From contig CAYOYB010000010.1 in NCBI GenBank assembly GCA_964408085.1, positions 1 through 64,000 of the forward strand: DNA of 64,000 nt, given 5' to 3'. This document shows positions 1 to 9,246 of this stretch, piece after piece. The notes under the pieces were generated by a model, which was given only the letters and a program-made list of their open reading frames with translations, did no database searches and had not been told where the DNA came from. The translations under genes were made by a program, and so were the position numbers. Source of the stretch: CAJLIR01 sp964408085. Lineage in GTDB: Bacteria > Bacillota_I > Bacilli_A > RF39 > UBA660. How positions within the stretch are numbered: position 1 is the stretch's first letter; each line of letters starts with the position of its first letter.

Positions 1-45
1 GAATTATATGTATTGAGTAAAGATGGTTTAATTAGAGAAAGATAA
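1..45 (+). CDS. 3' end of an unidentified gene
   Basis: Frame 1 is open from the window edge to TAA at 43-45 and gives 14 residues ending in LSKDGLIRER. The fragment is too short to name. Its reality rests only on the open frame and on the gap that follows before the next SD. Confidence 0.3.
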   Translation, partial: ELYVLSKDGLIRER

Positions 46-129
46 ATTACAATTTATCAAACTCTCAGGTTCTGTCCTGTATATATTAATTAAAATAATA
101 TAGAATTGTTTTTGGAAAGAGGGATAAAT

Positions 130-654
130 ATGAATCAAGAAAAAATTGGAAAATTCATAAGTGAACTTAGAAAAGAAAATAATATGACACAAGAACAATT
201 AGCTGAAAAAATGGGAGTAACTGATAAATCAATAAGTCGTTGGGAAAATGGTAAAACAATGCCAGATTTATCTATGTTGCCAATACTTGCAAATGAATTA
301 AATGTTGAGGTATCAGAACTATTAAATGGTAGGAAAATGACAAAAGAAGAATTAATTGAATTAAAGGATACAATAGAACGATTAATTGTGTATAGTCAAA
401 ATGAAATAATAGATAAAAGAAAAATATGGCAATTCAATTTAAAAATAGGATGGTTTATTTTAGCACTAGCAATATTAAGTAATTATGTTCCTTATTTAGA
501 GGTAATATTTAAACCAAATGCTACTAATTTTGTTCAAGGAGCATTATATGGAATTGGGCTTTCTTATGAGTTAGTCTGTATGTATAATGTTACTCATAAA
601 GCTACATTAAGGGAGAAGAAAAAACAATTAGTTAAGAAATTAAAAAATAAGTAA
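130..654 (+). CDS. XRE-family regulator with C-terminal membrane helices
   Basis: A 174-aa protein. Residues 1-60 are a Cro/CI-type helix-turn-helix (IGKFISELRKENNMTQEQLA, then a VTDKSISRWENGKTMPD recognition helix region). Two hydrophobic stretches, about 108-125 and 135-160, probably cross the membrane. This layout is common in Firmicute one-component regulators. I chose ATG 130 because a GGAAAGAGGG ribosome binding site lies just upstream; the TTG at 106 would translate through it. The gene is monocistronic and ends at a strong terminator. Its target is unknown. Confidence 0.85.
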   Translation: MNQEKIGKFISELRKENNMTQEQLAEKMGVTDKSISRWENGKTMPDLSMLPILANELNVEVSELLNGRKMTKEELIELKDTIERLIVYSQNEIIDKRKIWQFNLKIGWFILALAILSNYVPYLEVIFKPNATNFVQGALYGIGLSYELVCMYNVTHKATLREKKKQLVKKLKNK

Positions 655-674
655 TTGATAAATTACAATTTACA

Positions 675-713
675 AAGCAAATCATAGAAGATTTGCTTTT
701 TTTATGATATAAT
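675..713 (+). terminator. Intrinsic terminator fused to the next promoter
   Basis: AAGCAAATC (675-683) pairs with GATTTGCTT (690-698) and a T-run follows. The T-run leads directly into TGATATAAT (705-713), an extended -10 for the DUF3795 gene. The same arrangement recurs at 3246, 4235, 9108, 10335, 12901 and 13394. Confidence 0.8.
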
Positions 714-761
714 TATTATGTAATGTGTTATAAATAATAAAATTAAAGTAGGAGGTATATT

Positions 762-1046
762 ATGGATAGTGTTTCTGTTAAAACAAAAAAAGAATCAAGA
801 TGTGGCATTTGTTGCAGTGAGTGTCAATTTTTAAATGACAATGTTTGTAAGGGTTGTACAAATATTGAAAAACCATTTTGGGGTGATTCTTGCCAAGTTA
901 AAAGTTGTTGTGAAAACAAAAATTTAGAATGTTGTGGTGAATGTAATGATTTCCCTTGTGATTTATTAAAATCATTTGCCTATGACAAGGAACAAGGAGA
1001 TAATGGATTAAGAATTGAAAATTGTAAAAAATGGTGTTCTAATTAA
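762..1046 (+). CDS. DUF3795-like cysteine-rich small protein
   Basis: A 94-aa protein with an excellent SD (AGGAGGT) before ATG. It contains about 14 cysteines in a zinc- or Fe-S-like arrangement: CGICCSECQF, CKGC, CCENKNLECCGEC and a late CKKWC. Spacing and overall look match DUF3795, a widespread family of unknown function thought to bind metal. It has its own promoter and no operon partner. Confidence 0.75.
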   Translation: MDSVSVKTKKESRCGICCSECQFLNDNVCKGCTNIEKPFWGDSCQVKSCCENKNLECCGECNDFPCDLLKSFAYDKEQGDNGLRIENCKKWCSN

Positions 1047-1097
1047 TAATAAAAAATGTATAATATAAATGAAAAGTGAAAAAAATAAAAAAATTTC

Positions 1098-1126
1098 TTA
1101 CATTAAAAAAATATTTGTGATAAAAT
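1098..1126 (+). promoter_or_regulatory. Promoter of the MATE leader RNA
   Basis: -35 TTACAT (1098-1103), a 17-bp spacer and -10 TAAAAT (1121-1126). This puts the transcript start near 1133, immediately before the attenuator structure. Confidence 0.65.
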
Positions 1127-1136
1127 TATATATGTC

Positions 1137-1207
1137 AGACCCAGCATTAAATGCGTATAAACAGGACTTGTTTATGCGCATTTTTTAATTGCCCAATAGC
1201 TAGGTCT
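1137..1207 (+). promoter_or_regulatory. Transcription attenuator in the MATE leader
   Basis: A 15-bp stem (1149-1163 with 1169-1183, loop GGACT, one G-U pair) followed by a T-run to 1186 forms a strong intrinsic terminator. It sits between the promoter and the MATE start at 1233, so full-length mRNA requires read-through. AGACC (1137-1141) can pair with GGTCT (1203-1207) across the terminator, giving an outer stem. I do not recognise a named riboswitch. Ribosome-mediated or ligand-mediated attenuation of drug-efflux expression is the likely purpose. Confidence 0.7.
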
Positions 1208-1232
1208 ACCAAAAAATTAGAAGGAGGAAATT

Positions 1233-3203
1233 ATGGAAAGTGAGAATAAATATCTAGGAAAAGAAAAAGTTTCAAAGCTATTATTAAAATTTTCAATTCC
1301 TTGTATATTATCATTACTTATAAGTTCACTTTATAATATTGTCGACCAAATCTTTATTGGTAATAGTGAACTAGGATTTTTAGGAAATGCTGCGACAAGC
1401 ATTGTATTTCCTATTACAATTATTGCAGTTGCATTCGCTTGGGCTATAGGTGATGGATCTGCTGCTTATCTTTCTTTGTGTCAGGGAAGAAAAGATACAA
1501 AAAATGCACATATAGCAATTGGAAATGGAATATTGGTTAATTTCATAATAAGTATTATTTTTGTCATATTAGGATTCTTATTTATGGATAATTTATTATT
1601 CCTATTTGGTGCTAGTGATGTTACACTTCCTATTGCGCAAGATTATTTTAGAATTATTTTAATATTTATTCCTGTTTATATACTTGCTAATGGAATGAAT
1701 GCGATTATAAGAGCAGATGGAAGTCCAGGTTTTTCGATGGCATCTACACTTATTGGTGCAATCGCAAATATTATTTTAGATCCAATATTTATTTTTGTAT
1801 TTAAGTGGGGTATTAGTGGTGCTGCATGGGCAACAGTTATCGGGCAATGCCTATCCTTGATTGTTTCAATAATTTATTTTACTAGGACTAAAACTTTTAA
1901 AATATCTTTAGATAGTTTTAAGATTAACATTAATATATTTAGTAATGTTATCAAATTGGGTATTTCAACTTTTATTACACAAATGAGTATTGTTGTTATC
2001 AGTTTAGTATGTAATATTATGCTTGCTAAATATGGTGCAATGTCAAAATATGGAAGTGATATTCCTATTGCTGTAATTGGTATATGTATGAAAGTATTTA
2101 CAATTGCTATAAATATTGTAGTAGGTATTGTCTTAGGTGCTCAACCAATACTTGGGTATAATTATGGTGCTAAACAGTATGATAGAGTAAAGAAAACATT
2201 TAAGTTGGTCGTTATATCAACTATTATAGTTGGACTTATTTCAATGCTTTTATTTGAATTATGTCCTACTACTATTATTAAAATGTTTGGAACAGAATCG
2301 GATTTATATATGGAATTCGCTATTAAGACATTTAGAATTTTCTTATTCTTTATCATATTTACTTGTTCTATAAAAGTAAGTAGTATTTTCTTTCAAGCTG
2401 TAGGAAATCCTATAAAAGCTTCTATTGTGTCATTAACACGTGATATAATTTGCTTTGTTCCTTTAGTTATTATTCTACCTATGTTTATGGAAATTGAAGG
2501 TGTTTTATACGCTGCTCCAATTGCGGATGTTATTGGAATTATTGTTACAATTATATTACTAATTTTATTCTTTAGAAAATTAGGTAATGAAGAAGTAATA
2601 AGTAAAAATGAAAAAACAAAAATATTAGATAGTAAAGATGGTGTAATCATTACTATTAGTAGAATGCATGGTTCTAGAGGTAAATACATTGGTGAATTAG
2701 TTGCTAAAAAATTAGGCATTCCATATTATTATAAAGAATTAACTGCTATAGCTGCTGAAGAAAGTGGTCTTGATAAAGAGTTTATTTCTAAATTAAATCA
2801 AAAGAGTAATATCTTGCATGATTTATATTTAACGACAGCCCCTGTTAAATATGCAATAGAGGCTCAGGAAAAAGTAATTAAAGAAATTGCTTCAAAAGGT
2901 TCTTGTGTTATTGTAGGTCGTGCAGCTGATTATGTTTTAAGAAATAATGAAAAAGTTGTTAAAATATTTATTTATGCGCCAATTGATTATAGAGTTAATA
3001 GTATTATGGAAATGTATGGTGATAATAAGACAGATGCTAAAAAGAATATTAATAAATCTGATAAAAATAGAGCAAGTTATTACAATATGATTTCTAGTTG
3101 TACATTTGGTGATGTAAACAATTATGACTTATGCATCGATTCTAGTATAGGAACAGAAAAAACTGCTGAAGTTATTTGTAATTTTATAGCTAACAAAAAA
3201 TAA
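1233..3203 (+). CDS. MATE efflux transporter fused to a cytidylate-kinase-like domain
   Basis: A 656-aa protein. Residues 1 to about 450 are a full MATE/NorM-type cation-coupled multidrug exporter with about 12 membrane helices; the N-terminal PCILSLLISSLYNIVDQIFIG is typical. A short linker leads to residues 469-656, which resemble the cytidylate-kinase-like family (Cytidylate_kin2): VIITISRMHGSRGKYIGELV in place of a classic P-loop, then VIVGRAADYVL. The kinase-like part would lie in the cytoplasm. The fusion is continuous, with no internal SD. Expression is probably controlled by the upstream attenuator. Substrate and the role of the fused domain are unknown. Confidence 0.88.
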   Translation: MESENKYLGKEKVSKLLLKFSIPCILSLLISSLYNIVDQIFIGNSELGFLGNAATSIVFPITIIAVAFAWAIGDGSAAYLSLCQGRKDTKNAHIAIGNGILVNFIISIIFVILGFLFMDNLLFLFGASDVTLPIAQDYFRIILIFIPVYILANGMNAIIRADGSPGFSMASTLIGAIANIILDPIFIFVFKWGISGAAWATVIGQCLSLIVSIIYFTRTKTFKISLDSFKININIFSNVIKLGISTFITQMSIVVISLVCNIMLAKYGAMSKYGSDIPIAVIGICMKVFTIAINIVVGIVLGAQPILGYNYGAKQYDRVKKTFKLVVISTIIVGLISMLLFELCPTTIIKMFGTESDLYMEFAIKTFRIFLFFIIFTCSIKVSSIFFQAVGNPIKASIVSLTRDIICFVPLVIILPMFMEIEGVLYAAPIADVIGIIVTIILLILFFRKLGNEEVISKNEKTKILDSKDGVIITISRMHGSRGKYIGELVAKKLGIPYYYKELTAIAAEESGLDKEFISKLNQKSNILHDLYLTTAPVKYAIEAQEKVIKEIASKGSCVIVGRAADYVLRNNEKVVKIFIYAPIDYRVNSIMEMYGDNKTDAKKNINKSDKNRASYYNMISSCTFGDVNNYDLCIDSSIGTEKTAEVICNFIANKK

Positions 3204-3245
3204 TAGTTAAAAAATTAAAATGTTAAATAACAAATTCAAATTTAT

Positions 3246-3287
3246 AAAACAAATCGTATTTTAGATTTGTTTTATTTTTGATATAAT
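3246..3287 (+). terminator. Terminator fused to an extended -10
   Basis: AAAACAAATC (3246-3255) pairs with GATTTGTTTT (3264-3273). A T-rich tail runs into TGATATAAT (3279-3287), the likely promoter of the radical SAM gene. Confidence 0.75.
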
Positions 3288-3331
3288 TATGATATAAATT
3301 TATAATTTAAAAATATTAAGGGTTGATGAAA

Positions 3332-4222
3332 ATGGAATTTATTAAAACAAAAACTATACTTTCAAAAGTAAAATATGGTTCAGAGTGGTATGGTGTTGAC
3401 TATAACATGAATTTATATAAAGGTTGTTCTCATCAATGTATTTATTGTGATAGTAGAAGTAATTGTTATCATATTGATAATTTTGGTGTAGTTAGAGGTA
3501 AAGAAAATGCTCTTAATATTTTAGAAAATGAATTAATAAAGAAACGTGAAAAGGGTGTTATAGGGATGGGTTCGATGTCCGATCCTTATAATCCCCAAGA
3601 ATTAAAATATGAGCAAACTAAAGGAGCTTTAAAACTTATTTTAAAATATGATTTTGGTGTTTCTATTGATACTAAAAGTGATTTAATATTAAGAGATATA
3701 GATTTATTAAAACAAATAAATGAAAAAAACAATGTAATAGTTAAATTTACTATTACAACGCCACATGATAATCTATCGAAGATTTTAGAACCAAATGTTT
3801 GTGTATCTTCAAAAAGATTAAAAGCAATAAAACAATTGACCAATAATGGTATTTTTACAGGAATTATGTTGAATCCTGTTTTACCATTTATAACTGATAA
3901 TGAGGAAGATATAAGGTTATTAGTAAAACTTTGTTTTGAGTATGGTGTTAAGTTTATTCATACTTATTTTAATTTAACTTTAAGAGAAAACCAAAGAGAT
4001 TATTATTTTGAAAAGTTAGATGAACATTTTATGGGTTTAAAACAAAAGTACATTAAATATTATGGAAATAGATATAACTGTGTTACTTTGAATGCTAAAA
4101 ATTTATATAAAGTATTTACTGAAGAATGTGATAAGTATGGTATCTTATATAATATGAGTGATATTATTAAGGCCTATAAAAAAGAAGTTAAAAATTGTGA
4201 ACAAATGACTTTATTTGATTAA
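3332..4222 (+). CDS. SPL-family radical SAM protein
   Basis: A 296-aa protein. C32-x3-C36-x2-C39 (GCSHQCIYC) is the radical SAM [4Fe-4S] cluster motif, followed by GSMSDPYNPQE and a VKFTITTPHDNLSKILEP segment typical of the spore-photoproduct-lyase-like (SplB-related, Rv2578c-type) group. ATG 3332 has AAGGG at good spacing; the TTG/ATG at 3323/3326 overlap that SD. Members are often annotated as radical SAM proteins of unknown substrate, so a DNA-repair role cannot be assumed. Confidence 0.85.
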   Translation: MEFIKTKTILSKVKYGSEWYGVDYNMNLYKGCSHQCIYCDSRSNCYHIDNFGVVRGKENALNILENELIKKREKGVIGMGSMSDPYNPQELKYEQTKGALKLILKYDFGVSIDTKSDLILRDIDLLKQINEKNNVIVKFTITTPHDNLSKILEPNVCVSSKRLKAIKQLTNNGIFTGIMLNPVLPFITDNEEDIRLLVKLCFEYGVKFIHTYFNLTLRENQRDYYFEKLDEHFMGLKQKYIKYYGNRYNCVTLNAKNLYKVFTEECDKYGILYNMSDIIKAYKKEVKNCEQMTLFD

Positions 4223-4234
4223 TTTTAAATTTAT

Positions 4235-4276
4235 AAAGCAAATCAGGTTTTAGATTTGTTTTATTTTTGATATAAT
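4235..4276 (+). terminator. Terminator fused to an extended -10
   Basis: AAAGCAAATC (4235-4244) pairs with GATTTGTTTT (4253-4262). The T-tract leads to TGATATAAT (4268-4276) ahead of the next gene. Confidence 0.75.
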
Positions 4277-4313
4277 TAAAATATAAAAATTATCATTTTA
4301 TAAAGAGGTGTGT

Positions 4314-4865
4314 ATGAAATTTACTTTTAAAAAGCATCTGCGTCAGTTATTGTTAGCTAATATAATTTTAAATTTATTTATAATATTAACGTCAATATGT
4401 TGCTTAGGCATTAATCTTCGTTCTATAATTTTTACTATAGTAATATTATTTATTCTTAATAAAGATTTAATTAAGGAATTTTATAGAGTAAAAAAGTTTG
4501 TTAAAGAAAATACTGTTAAAAGAATAAAAAAATTAGAAAGCGATTTGAGTGACACTTATTTAATTTATGATGGTTGGTATTTAACAAATGAATATATGTT
4601 TTCTGTTCGAATTTTAAAAGAAATAAGTTATAAAGATATTATAGTAGTAGAAGATGGATTTACTTTAGTAAATGGTAATAGAGGAAAAACACTTGGAAAG
4701 AAGCAAACAATTTATTTGAAAAATGGTGAAAAGTATAAATTAAAATCACGTTTTCCAAGTGATGAATCAATTCTATTTACCAAAATTATCAAACAAAAAA
4801 ATACTAGTACTTATTTTGGAATTATTGAGGATTATTTAAAAATAAAAAATGATAATCATTTTTAA
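4314..4865 (+). CDS. Small membrane protein with a PH-like C-terminal domain
   Basis: A 183-aa unknown protein. Two membrane helices lie at about 10-32 and 36-52. The soluble tail has an alternating strand pattern (YLIYDGWYLTNEYMF, KDIIVVEDGF, KQTIYLKNGEKYKLKSRF) that looks like the bacterial PH-like fold seen in YcxB-type membrane proteins. ATG 4314 follows AAAGAGG; the upstream in-frame GTG at 4308 overlaps that SD. The next gene has a similar C-terminal segment, so the two may be diverged relatives. Confidence 0.6.
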   Translation: MKFTFKKHLRQLLLANIILNLFIILTSICCLGINLRSIIFTIVILFILNKDLIKEFYRVKKFVKENTVKRIKKLESDLSDTYLIYDGWYLTNEYMFSVRILKEISYKDIIVVEDGFTLVNGNRGKTLGKKQTIYLKNGEKYKLKSRFPSDESILFTKIIKQKNTSTYFGIIEDYLKIKNDNHF

Positions 4866-4893
4866 TAATTAGCTATATTTAAAGGAGTTTAAT

Positions 4894-5868
4894 ATGAATA
4901 GAAATAATTTATTAGAAACAGTTAAAAAGCCTTATTTAGTTATTGTTTTAATAATATTAACATTACTGTTTTTTTCACTTGGTGAGATTTTAGTAAGAAC
5001 TAATAAAAAAGTGTGTCAAGATTTTGATGAAGATAGGAGCTCTATTGATAATTTTGTTTGCATAGAAATAGAAAATCCACCTATTATGTTTAAAGTAACT
5101 CCAAATGGTGGAAAAGAGCAACTTTTTTATATTGTTTCAAATAGTAGTGAACAATACTTAGTTAAGCTACCACTTTATTTACATAATGATATAATGGAAG
5201 AATATGAAAAAGATAAAGAAAATTTTAAATATAAAATAGAGGGAACTACTTATAAAATATACGACTCTCTAAAACGTGCCTCTATTAAAACATATAATAA
5301 AGAATTTAATGAAAATATAATTAATTTTACAAACTATAATGAATATTTTGGTCATACTTATATTGATAGTGGTGAAAGTCCAACTATTATTATAAGAGTA
5401 ATCTTTTATTTAATAGGAACCTTTTTTCTTATTATTAGTGTAGCTGTAATAATTGCCTATATTAATACAAGAAAAAATTTGAAATTAGCTATAAAAAAAT
5501 ATGGTAAAGAAGAATTAGAAAGACAATTAAACGATTCTAAAACAATAAGTTATCCTAAACCAGGTATCTATTTAACAGATAAATATATTATCTCTAATTC
5601 AACTGATTTTAAGGTTGTACCATACCAAGATATCTATTGGATGTATATTTTAAAGAAAAAAACAAATGGAATAACAGTTGGTACATATTTAACGGTGTGT
5701 ACTAAAAATAAAAAAACCTTATTATTAGCATATATGTATAAAGATAAGATATTAATAGAGATAATGCAAAGAATATATGAAAAAAATAATTCAATATTGC
5801 TTGATTATACAAATGAAAATTTAAAAAAATATAAAGAATTTATAAAAAATAGAAAAAAGGAGATGTAA
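4894..5868 (+). CDS. Membrane protein related to the preceding gene
   Basis: A 324-aa protein. One helix lies at about 14-34, an extracellular part at about 40-160, and a second helix at about 166-190. The C-terminal domain (YLTDKYIISNSTDFKVVPYQ, then DIYWMYILKKKTNG and KKTLLLAYMYKDKILIEIMQ) resembles the tail of the upstream gene. It is preceded by AAAGGAGTTTAAT and stops 2 nt before the GyrI-like gene, so it is probably co-transcribed with its neighbours. Function unknown. Confidence 0.6.
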   Translation: MNRNNLLETVKKPYLVIVLIILTLLFFSLGEILVRTNKKVCQDFDEDRSSIDNFVCIEIENPPIMFKVTPNGGKEQLFYIVSNSSEQYLVKLPLYLHNDIMEEYEKDKENFKYKIEGTTYKIYDSLKRASIKTYNKEFNENIINFTNYNEYFGHTYIDSGESPTIIIRVIFYLIGTFFLIISVAVIIAYINTRKNLKLAIKKYGKEELERQLNDSKTISYPKPGIYLTDKYIISNSTDFKVVPYQDIYWMYILKKKTNGITVGTYLTVCTKNKKTLLLAYMYKDKILIEIMQRIYEKNNSILLDYTNENLKKYKEFIKNRKKEM

Positions 5869-5870
5869 CT

Positions 5871-6509
5871 GTGGCTTTTGATTATAAAAAAGAATATAAA
5901 GAATTTTATATGCCTAAAAATAAACCTAGTATTGTTAAAATACCCAAAATGAATTATATCGCTGTTCGAGGTAAGGGTAATCCAAATGATGAATTTGGCG
6001 AATATAAAAAATCAATTGGCTTATTATATGCGATTGCTTTTACTATTAAGATGAGTTATAAAGGAACTCACAAAATAGATGGATACTTTGAATATGTTGT
6101 TCCACCACTTGAAGGTTTTTGGTGGCAAGAGGGGCTAAAAAATACTATTGATTATAATGACAAAGATAATATGCAATTCATTTCTATAATAAGACTACCT
6201 GATTTTGTTAGTAAAAAAGATTTTGATTGGGCAATTAGTGAAGCAACTAAAAAGAAAAAACAAGATTATTCAAAAGTCGAGTTTTTAACTTATGATGAAG
6301 GACTTTGTGTAACTTGTATGCATATTGGTCCTTATGATTCAGAACCAAAAACTATTGAAATTATGCATAATTATGTCAAAGAAAATGGCTATGAATTGGA
6401 TATAAATACAAAAAGATATCATCATGAAATATATTTAAGTGATCCAAGACGAGTAGATTCAACTAAACTAAAAACAGTTATAAGACATCCTATTAAAAAA
6501 ATTAAATAA
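5871..6509 (+). CDS. GyrI-like small-molecule-binding protein
   Basis: A 212-aa protein that starts with GTG behind AAGGAGATG, 2 nt after the previous stop. It matches the GyrI-like / AraC effector-binding group: MNYIAVRGKGNPNDEFGEY near the start, PPLEGFWWQ in the middle, and YHHEIYLSDPRRVDSTKLKT at the end. Stand-alone members bind or hydrolyse small hydrophobic molecules. No DNA-binding domain is present. The adjacent ABC transporter hints at a drug-response context, but that is inference. Confidence 0.8.
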   Translation: MAFDYKKEYKEFYMPKNKPSIVKIPKMNYIAVRGKGNPNDEFGEYKKSIGLLYAIAFTIKMSYKGTHKIDGYFEYVVPPLEGFWWQEGLKNTIDYNDKDNMQFISIIRLPDFVSKKDFDWAISEATKKKKQDYSKVEFLTYDEGLCVTCMHIGPYDSEPKTIEIMHNYVKENGYELDINTKRYHHEIYLSDPRRVDSTKLKTVIRHPIKKIK

Positions 6510-6604
6510 AGAATTACTTATATAAAATTATTATTACTATATGTTATAATTAATTTAAATAATATCATAGATTTATAAAAATATTATTAAAAAGGAGTGC
6601 ATTT

Positions 6605-9091
6605 ATGATAGAATTAAAAAATGTCCAAAAAATTTATAAAGCTAAAAAGAGTTTTCAAACTACAGCTTTAAACGACATCAATCTAAAAATTGATAATACT
6701 GGTATGGTATTTATTGTTGGTAAAAGTGGTAGTGGTAAGTCAACATTGCTTAACTTACTTGGTGGGTTAGATTCTCCAACTAGTGGTGAAATTTTAGTAA
6801 ATGGAAAAAATATTGAAAAATTTAATAAAAACGAATATGATTCATATCGTAATACTTATATAGGTTTTATTTTTCAAGAATTTAATGTTTTAGATTTATA
6901 TAATGTTTATGAAAATATCGAACTATCACTTAAACTTCAAAGTCAAGAAGTTTCAAGAGAAGAAATTGATAGTCTATTAGATAAATTAGGAATAAGTAAT
7001 TTAGGTAATAGAAGAATAAATGAACTTTCAGGTGGTCAAAAACAAAGAGTCGCAATTGCACGTGCTCTTATTAAAAAGCCAAAAATCATAATGGCTGATG
7101 AACCAACTGGAAATTTAGATCAAAAATCGAGTGAACAAATCTTTGATATTTTAAAAAATATTAGTAAAACAGAATTAGTAATAGTTGTATCTCATGATAT
7201 GGAATCAGCTAAAAAATATGCTGATCGAATTATCGAAGTTCAAGATGGAGATATTATAAATGATACTGCTCCAGTAGAAAAAATAGAAAATAAAGAATTT
7301 GAATTGAAAAAATCAAGTTTACCATTTTCTTATGCTTTAAAAATGGCTTTTAAAAATTTTAAAGCCAAACCACTTAAATTAGTTATGACAATTATGCTAA
7401 CAACTATTTCACTTATATTTATGGGATTAGCTGTTACGTGTGCTTTATTTAATAAGACAAGTCTTGCTTTAAACACTGTGAAAGATAATAAAACTTATAC
7501 TTATGATATTGCATATAGTAAGACTAATGGTAATGGAGGTGCTGAGACAATCGCATTAGATGAAAGCAATTTAGAAGAAATCAAAAAAATTACTAATGCT
7601 GATTTAAATTTAGTATATTCATTATATAGTGGTGGTGAACTTTTAAATTTTGAATTTGGAGAATTAGATTATGGTAATTCTATGTATCCTATTTATTTAG
7701 ATAATTTTAAATTTATTGAAATAAATGATTCAAGAATAATAGGAAGTTTAATAGGAAGTGAACCTGCTAATTCTAACGAAATAGTTGTACATAAATACTT
7801 TGCAGATTATATTATGAAATTTGGTATAAAAGATGCAACTGGTAAATTATATTTTCCTAAAAGTTATGAAGAAATAATTAATTCTAAAACAGAATTAAAA
7901 TTAGAACAAAATAAAGTTATAATAACAGGAATTGTTGATGATGATTATAGTTTATACGAAGAAGCTAAAAAATTAGGACATTTTGGTGAAAATTATGATT
8001 TAGAACAATATTATCGTGATAATTATTGTTCTAAAGGAGAAATCATCTACGTAAAAGGCTTTATTGAAAATGTTATTTTAGATGAAAGCAAAGATAAAAT
8101 TTTAGATAATGCTTATCTAAGTAATGGAACAAATAATAATAGTACTTATATACCTAATTTAAAAAGTTTAAATGAAAATATAACAATTGTTACTAAAGAT
8201 GGCATAAAAAATATAAGTTCTTTAGAAAAAAATCAAGTTGTTATTAGTTCAATAGGAGATATTGACCAAAATTTTTACGACGCATTTAATAATTACTATG
8301 ATGAAGTTATGAACAGTAATTTAGATTATTTTGATTATAATGATGTTATGAATGACTTTAACATTTCTTATTTAGAGCAAAATACATTAAAACCACTTTA
8401 TTTAAGTTCATACCAAGTTAATATGAATAGTTCTGAGTTAGAAATAGTAGGAGTATCAGTAGATGGAAATAATTATGTTAGTTCTAGTTTATTAGATGAT
8501 ATTAAATTACCTACAAAAGAAATTTATACAGTAAGAATATATGATAATAATTTAAATAACTTAAGAAAAGTTTTTAATAAACTAGAAAGCAATCTTGATG
8601 ATGATAACTTAGAAGCAGGCTTATATTATAACTATTCCTTTGAATATGCTGGAGAGGTTAATTATATTGCGTATATATATAAATTTTTAGCTAAATTTAT
8701 TTTAATTGCTAGTTTAGTTTGTATGCTATTTACTTTCTTGTTATTTTCAAGTTTTATCGTAATATCTATTTCTTATTCTAAAAAAGAAATAGGAATTTTA
8801 AGAGCACTTGGAGCAACTAGTAAAGATGTAATTAAAATATTTGGATATGAGGCTATTCTAATTGCCTTAATTGCGTGGATTTTCTCTATTATAGGTTGGT
8901 TAGTATCTTGCAATTTCTTAAATAGTTATATTTTTGGTAAATATTACTTTATTATAAAAGGATTTGTCGTAAGTCCAATTACACCAATTGTTATGCTTGT
9001 TTATACATTCTTTATTGCGTTATTAGTTACATCATCATCTATTAGTAAAATATCTAAAGTAAAACCAATTGACGCTATTTTAAATAAATAA
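6605..9091 (+). CDS. MacB-like ABC transporter, ATPase and permease in one chain
   Basis: An 828-aa protein. The N-terminal ATPase has Walker A GKSGSGKST (about 39-47), a Q-loop FQEFNV, the signature LSGGQ (about 141-145) and Walker B IIMADEPTG (about 161-169). A first helix lies at about 255-280. It is followed by a large extracellular region of about 400 residues and three C-terminal FtsX-type helices (KKEIGILRALGATSKDV between them). This is the MacB/BceAB-like type VII topology, which transmits force across the membrane to export or release peptides, antibiotics or lipoproteins rather than importing. SD AAAGGAG. No two-component system flanks it. Confidence 0.88.
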   Translation: MIELKNVQKIYKAKKSFQTTALNDINLKIDNTGMVFIVGKSGSGKSTLLNLLGGLDSPTSGEILVNGKNIEKFNKNEYDSYRNTYIGFIFQEFNVLDLYNVYENIELSLKLQSQEVSREEIDSLLDKLGISNLGNRRINELSGGQKQRVAIARALIKKPKIIMADEPTGNLDQKSSEQIFDILKNISKTELVIVVSHDMESAKKYADRIIEVQDGDIINDTAPVEKIENKEFELKKSSLPFSYALKMAFKNFKAKPLKLVMTIMLTTISLIFMGLAVTCALFNKTSLALNTVKDNKTYTYDIAYSKTNGNGGAETIALDESNLEEIKKITNADLNLVYSLYSGGELLNFEFGELDYGNSMYPIYLDNFKFIEINDSRIIGSLIGSEPANSNEIVVHKYFADYIMKFGIKDATGKLYFPKSYEEIINSKTELKLEQNKVIITGIVDDDYSLYEEAKKLGHFGENYDLEQYYRDNYCSKGEIIYVKGFIENVILDESKDKILDNAYLSNGTNNNSTYIPNLKSLNENITIVTKDGIKNISSLEKNQVVISSIGDIDQNFYDAFNNYYDEVMNSNLDYFDYNDVMNDFNISYLEQNTLKPLYLSSYQVNMNSSELEIVGVSVDGNNYVSSSLLDDIKLPTKEIYTVRIYDNNLNNLRKVFNKLESNLDDDNLEAGLYYNYSFEYAGEVNYIAYIYKFLAKFILIASLVCMLFTFLLFSSFIVISISYSKKEIGILRALGATSKDVIKIFGYEAILIALIAWIFSIIGWLVSCNFLNSYIFGKYYFIIKGFVVSPITPIVMLVYTFFIALLVTSSSISKISKVKPIDAILNK

Positions 9092-9107
9092 AAAATTTAA
9101 ATGTTAT

Positions 9108-9152
9108 ATAGAGCAAATAATATTTTAAATTTGCTCTATTTTTTGATATAAT
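9108..9152 (+). terminator. Terminator fused to an extended -10
   Basis: ATAGAGCAAAT (9108-9118) pairs with ATTTGCTCTAT (9129-9139). The T-tract leads to TGATATAAT (9144-9152) upstream of the kinase gene. Confidence 0.78.
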
Positions 9153-9246
9153 TAAATTACAAATATTATAGCGACTAATTCTAGATATTATTTTTAGTAA
9201 AAAATTGAGTGTTAATTAAAAAGATTATATAAAAGGAAATGATAAT

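Noticed and set aside
2393..2719. Minus-strand ORF inside the MATE gene
   Set aside because: It is the antisense shadow of a well-supported coding region with no SD. The same applies to other embedded frames such as 57020-57565 inside the LCP gene.
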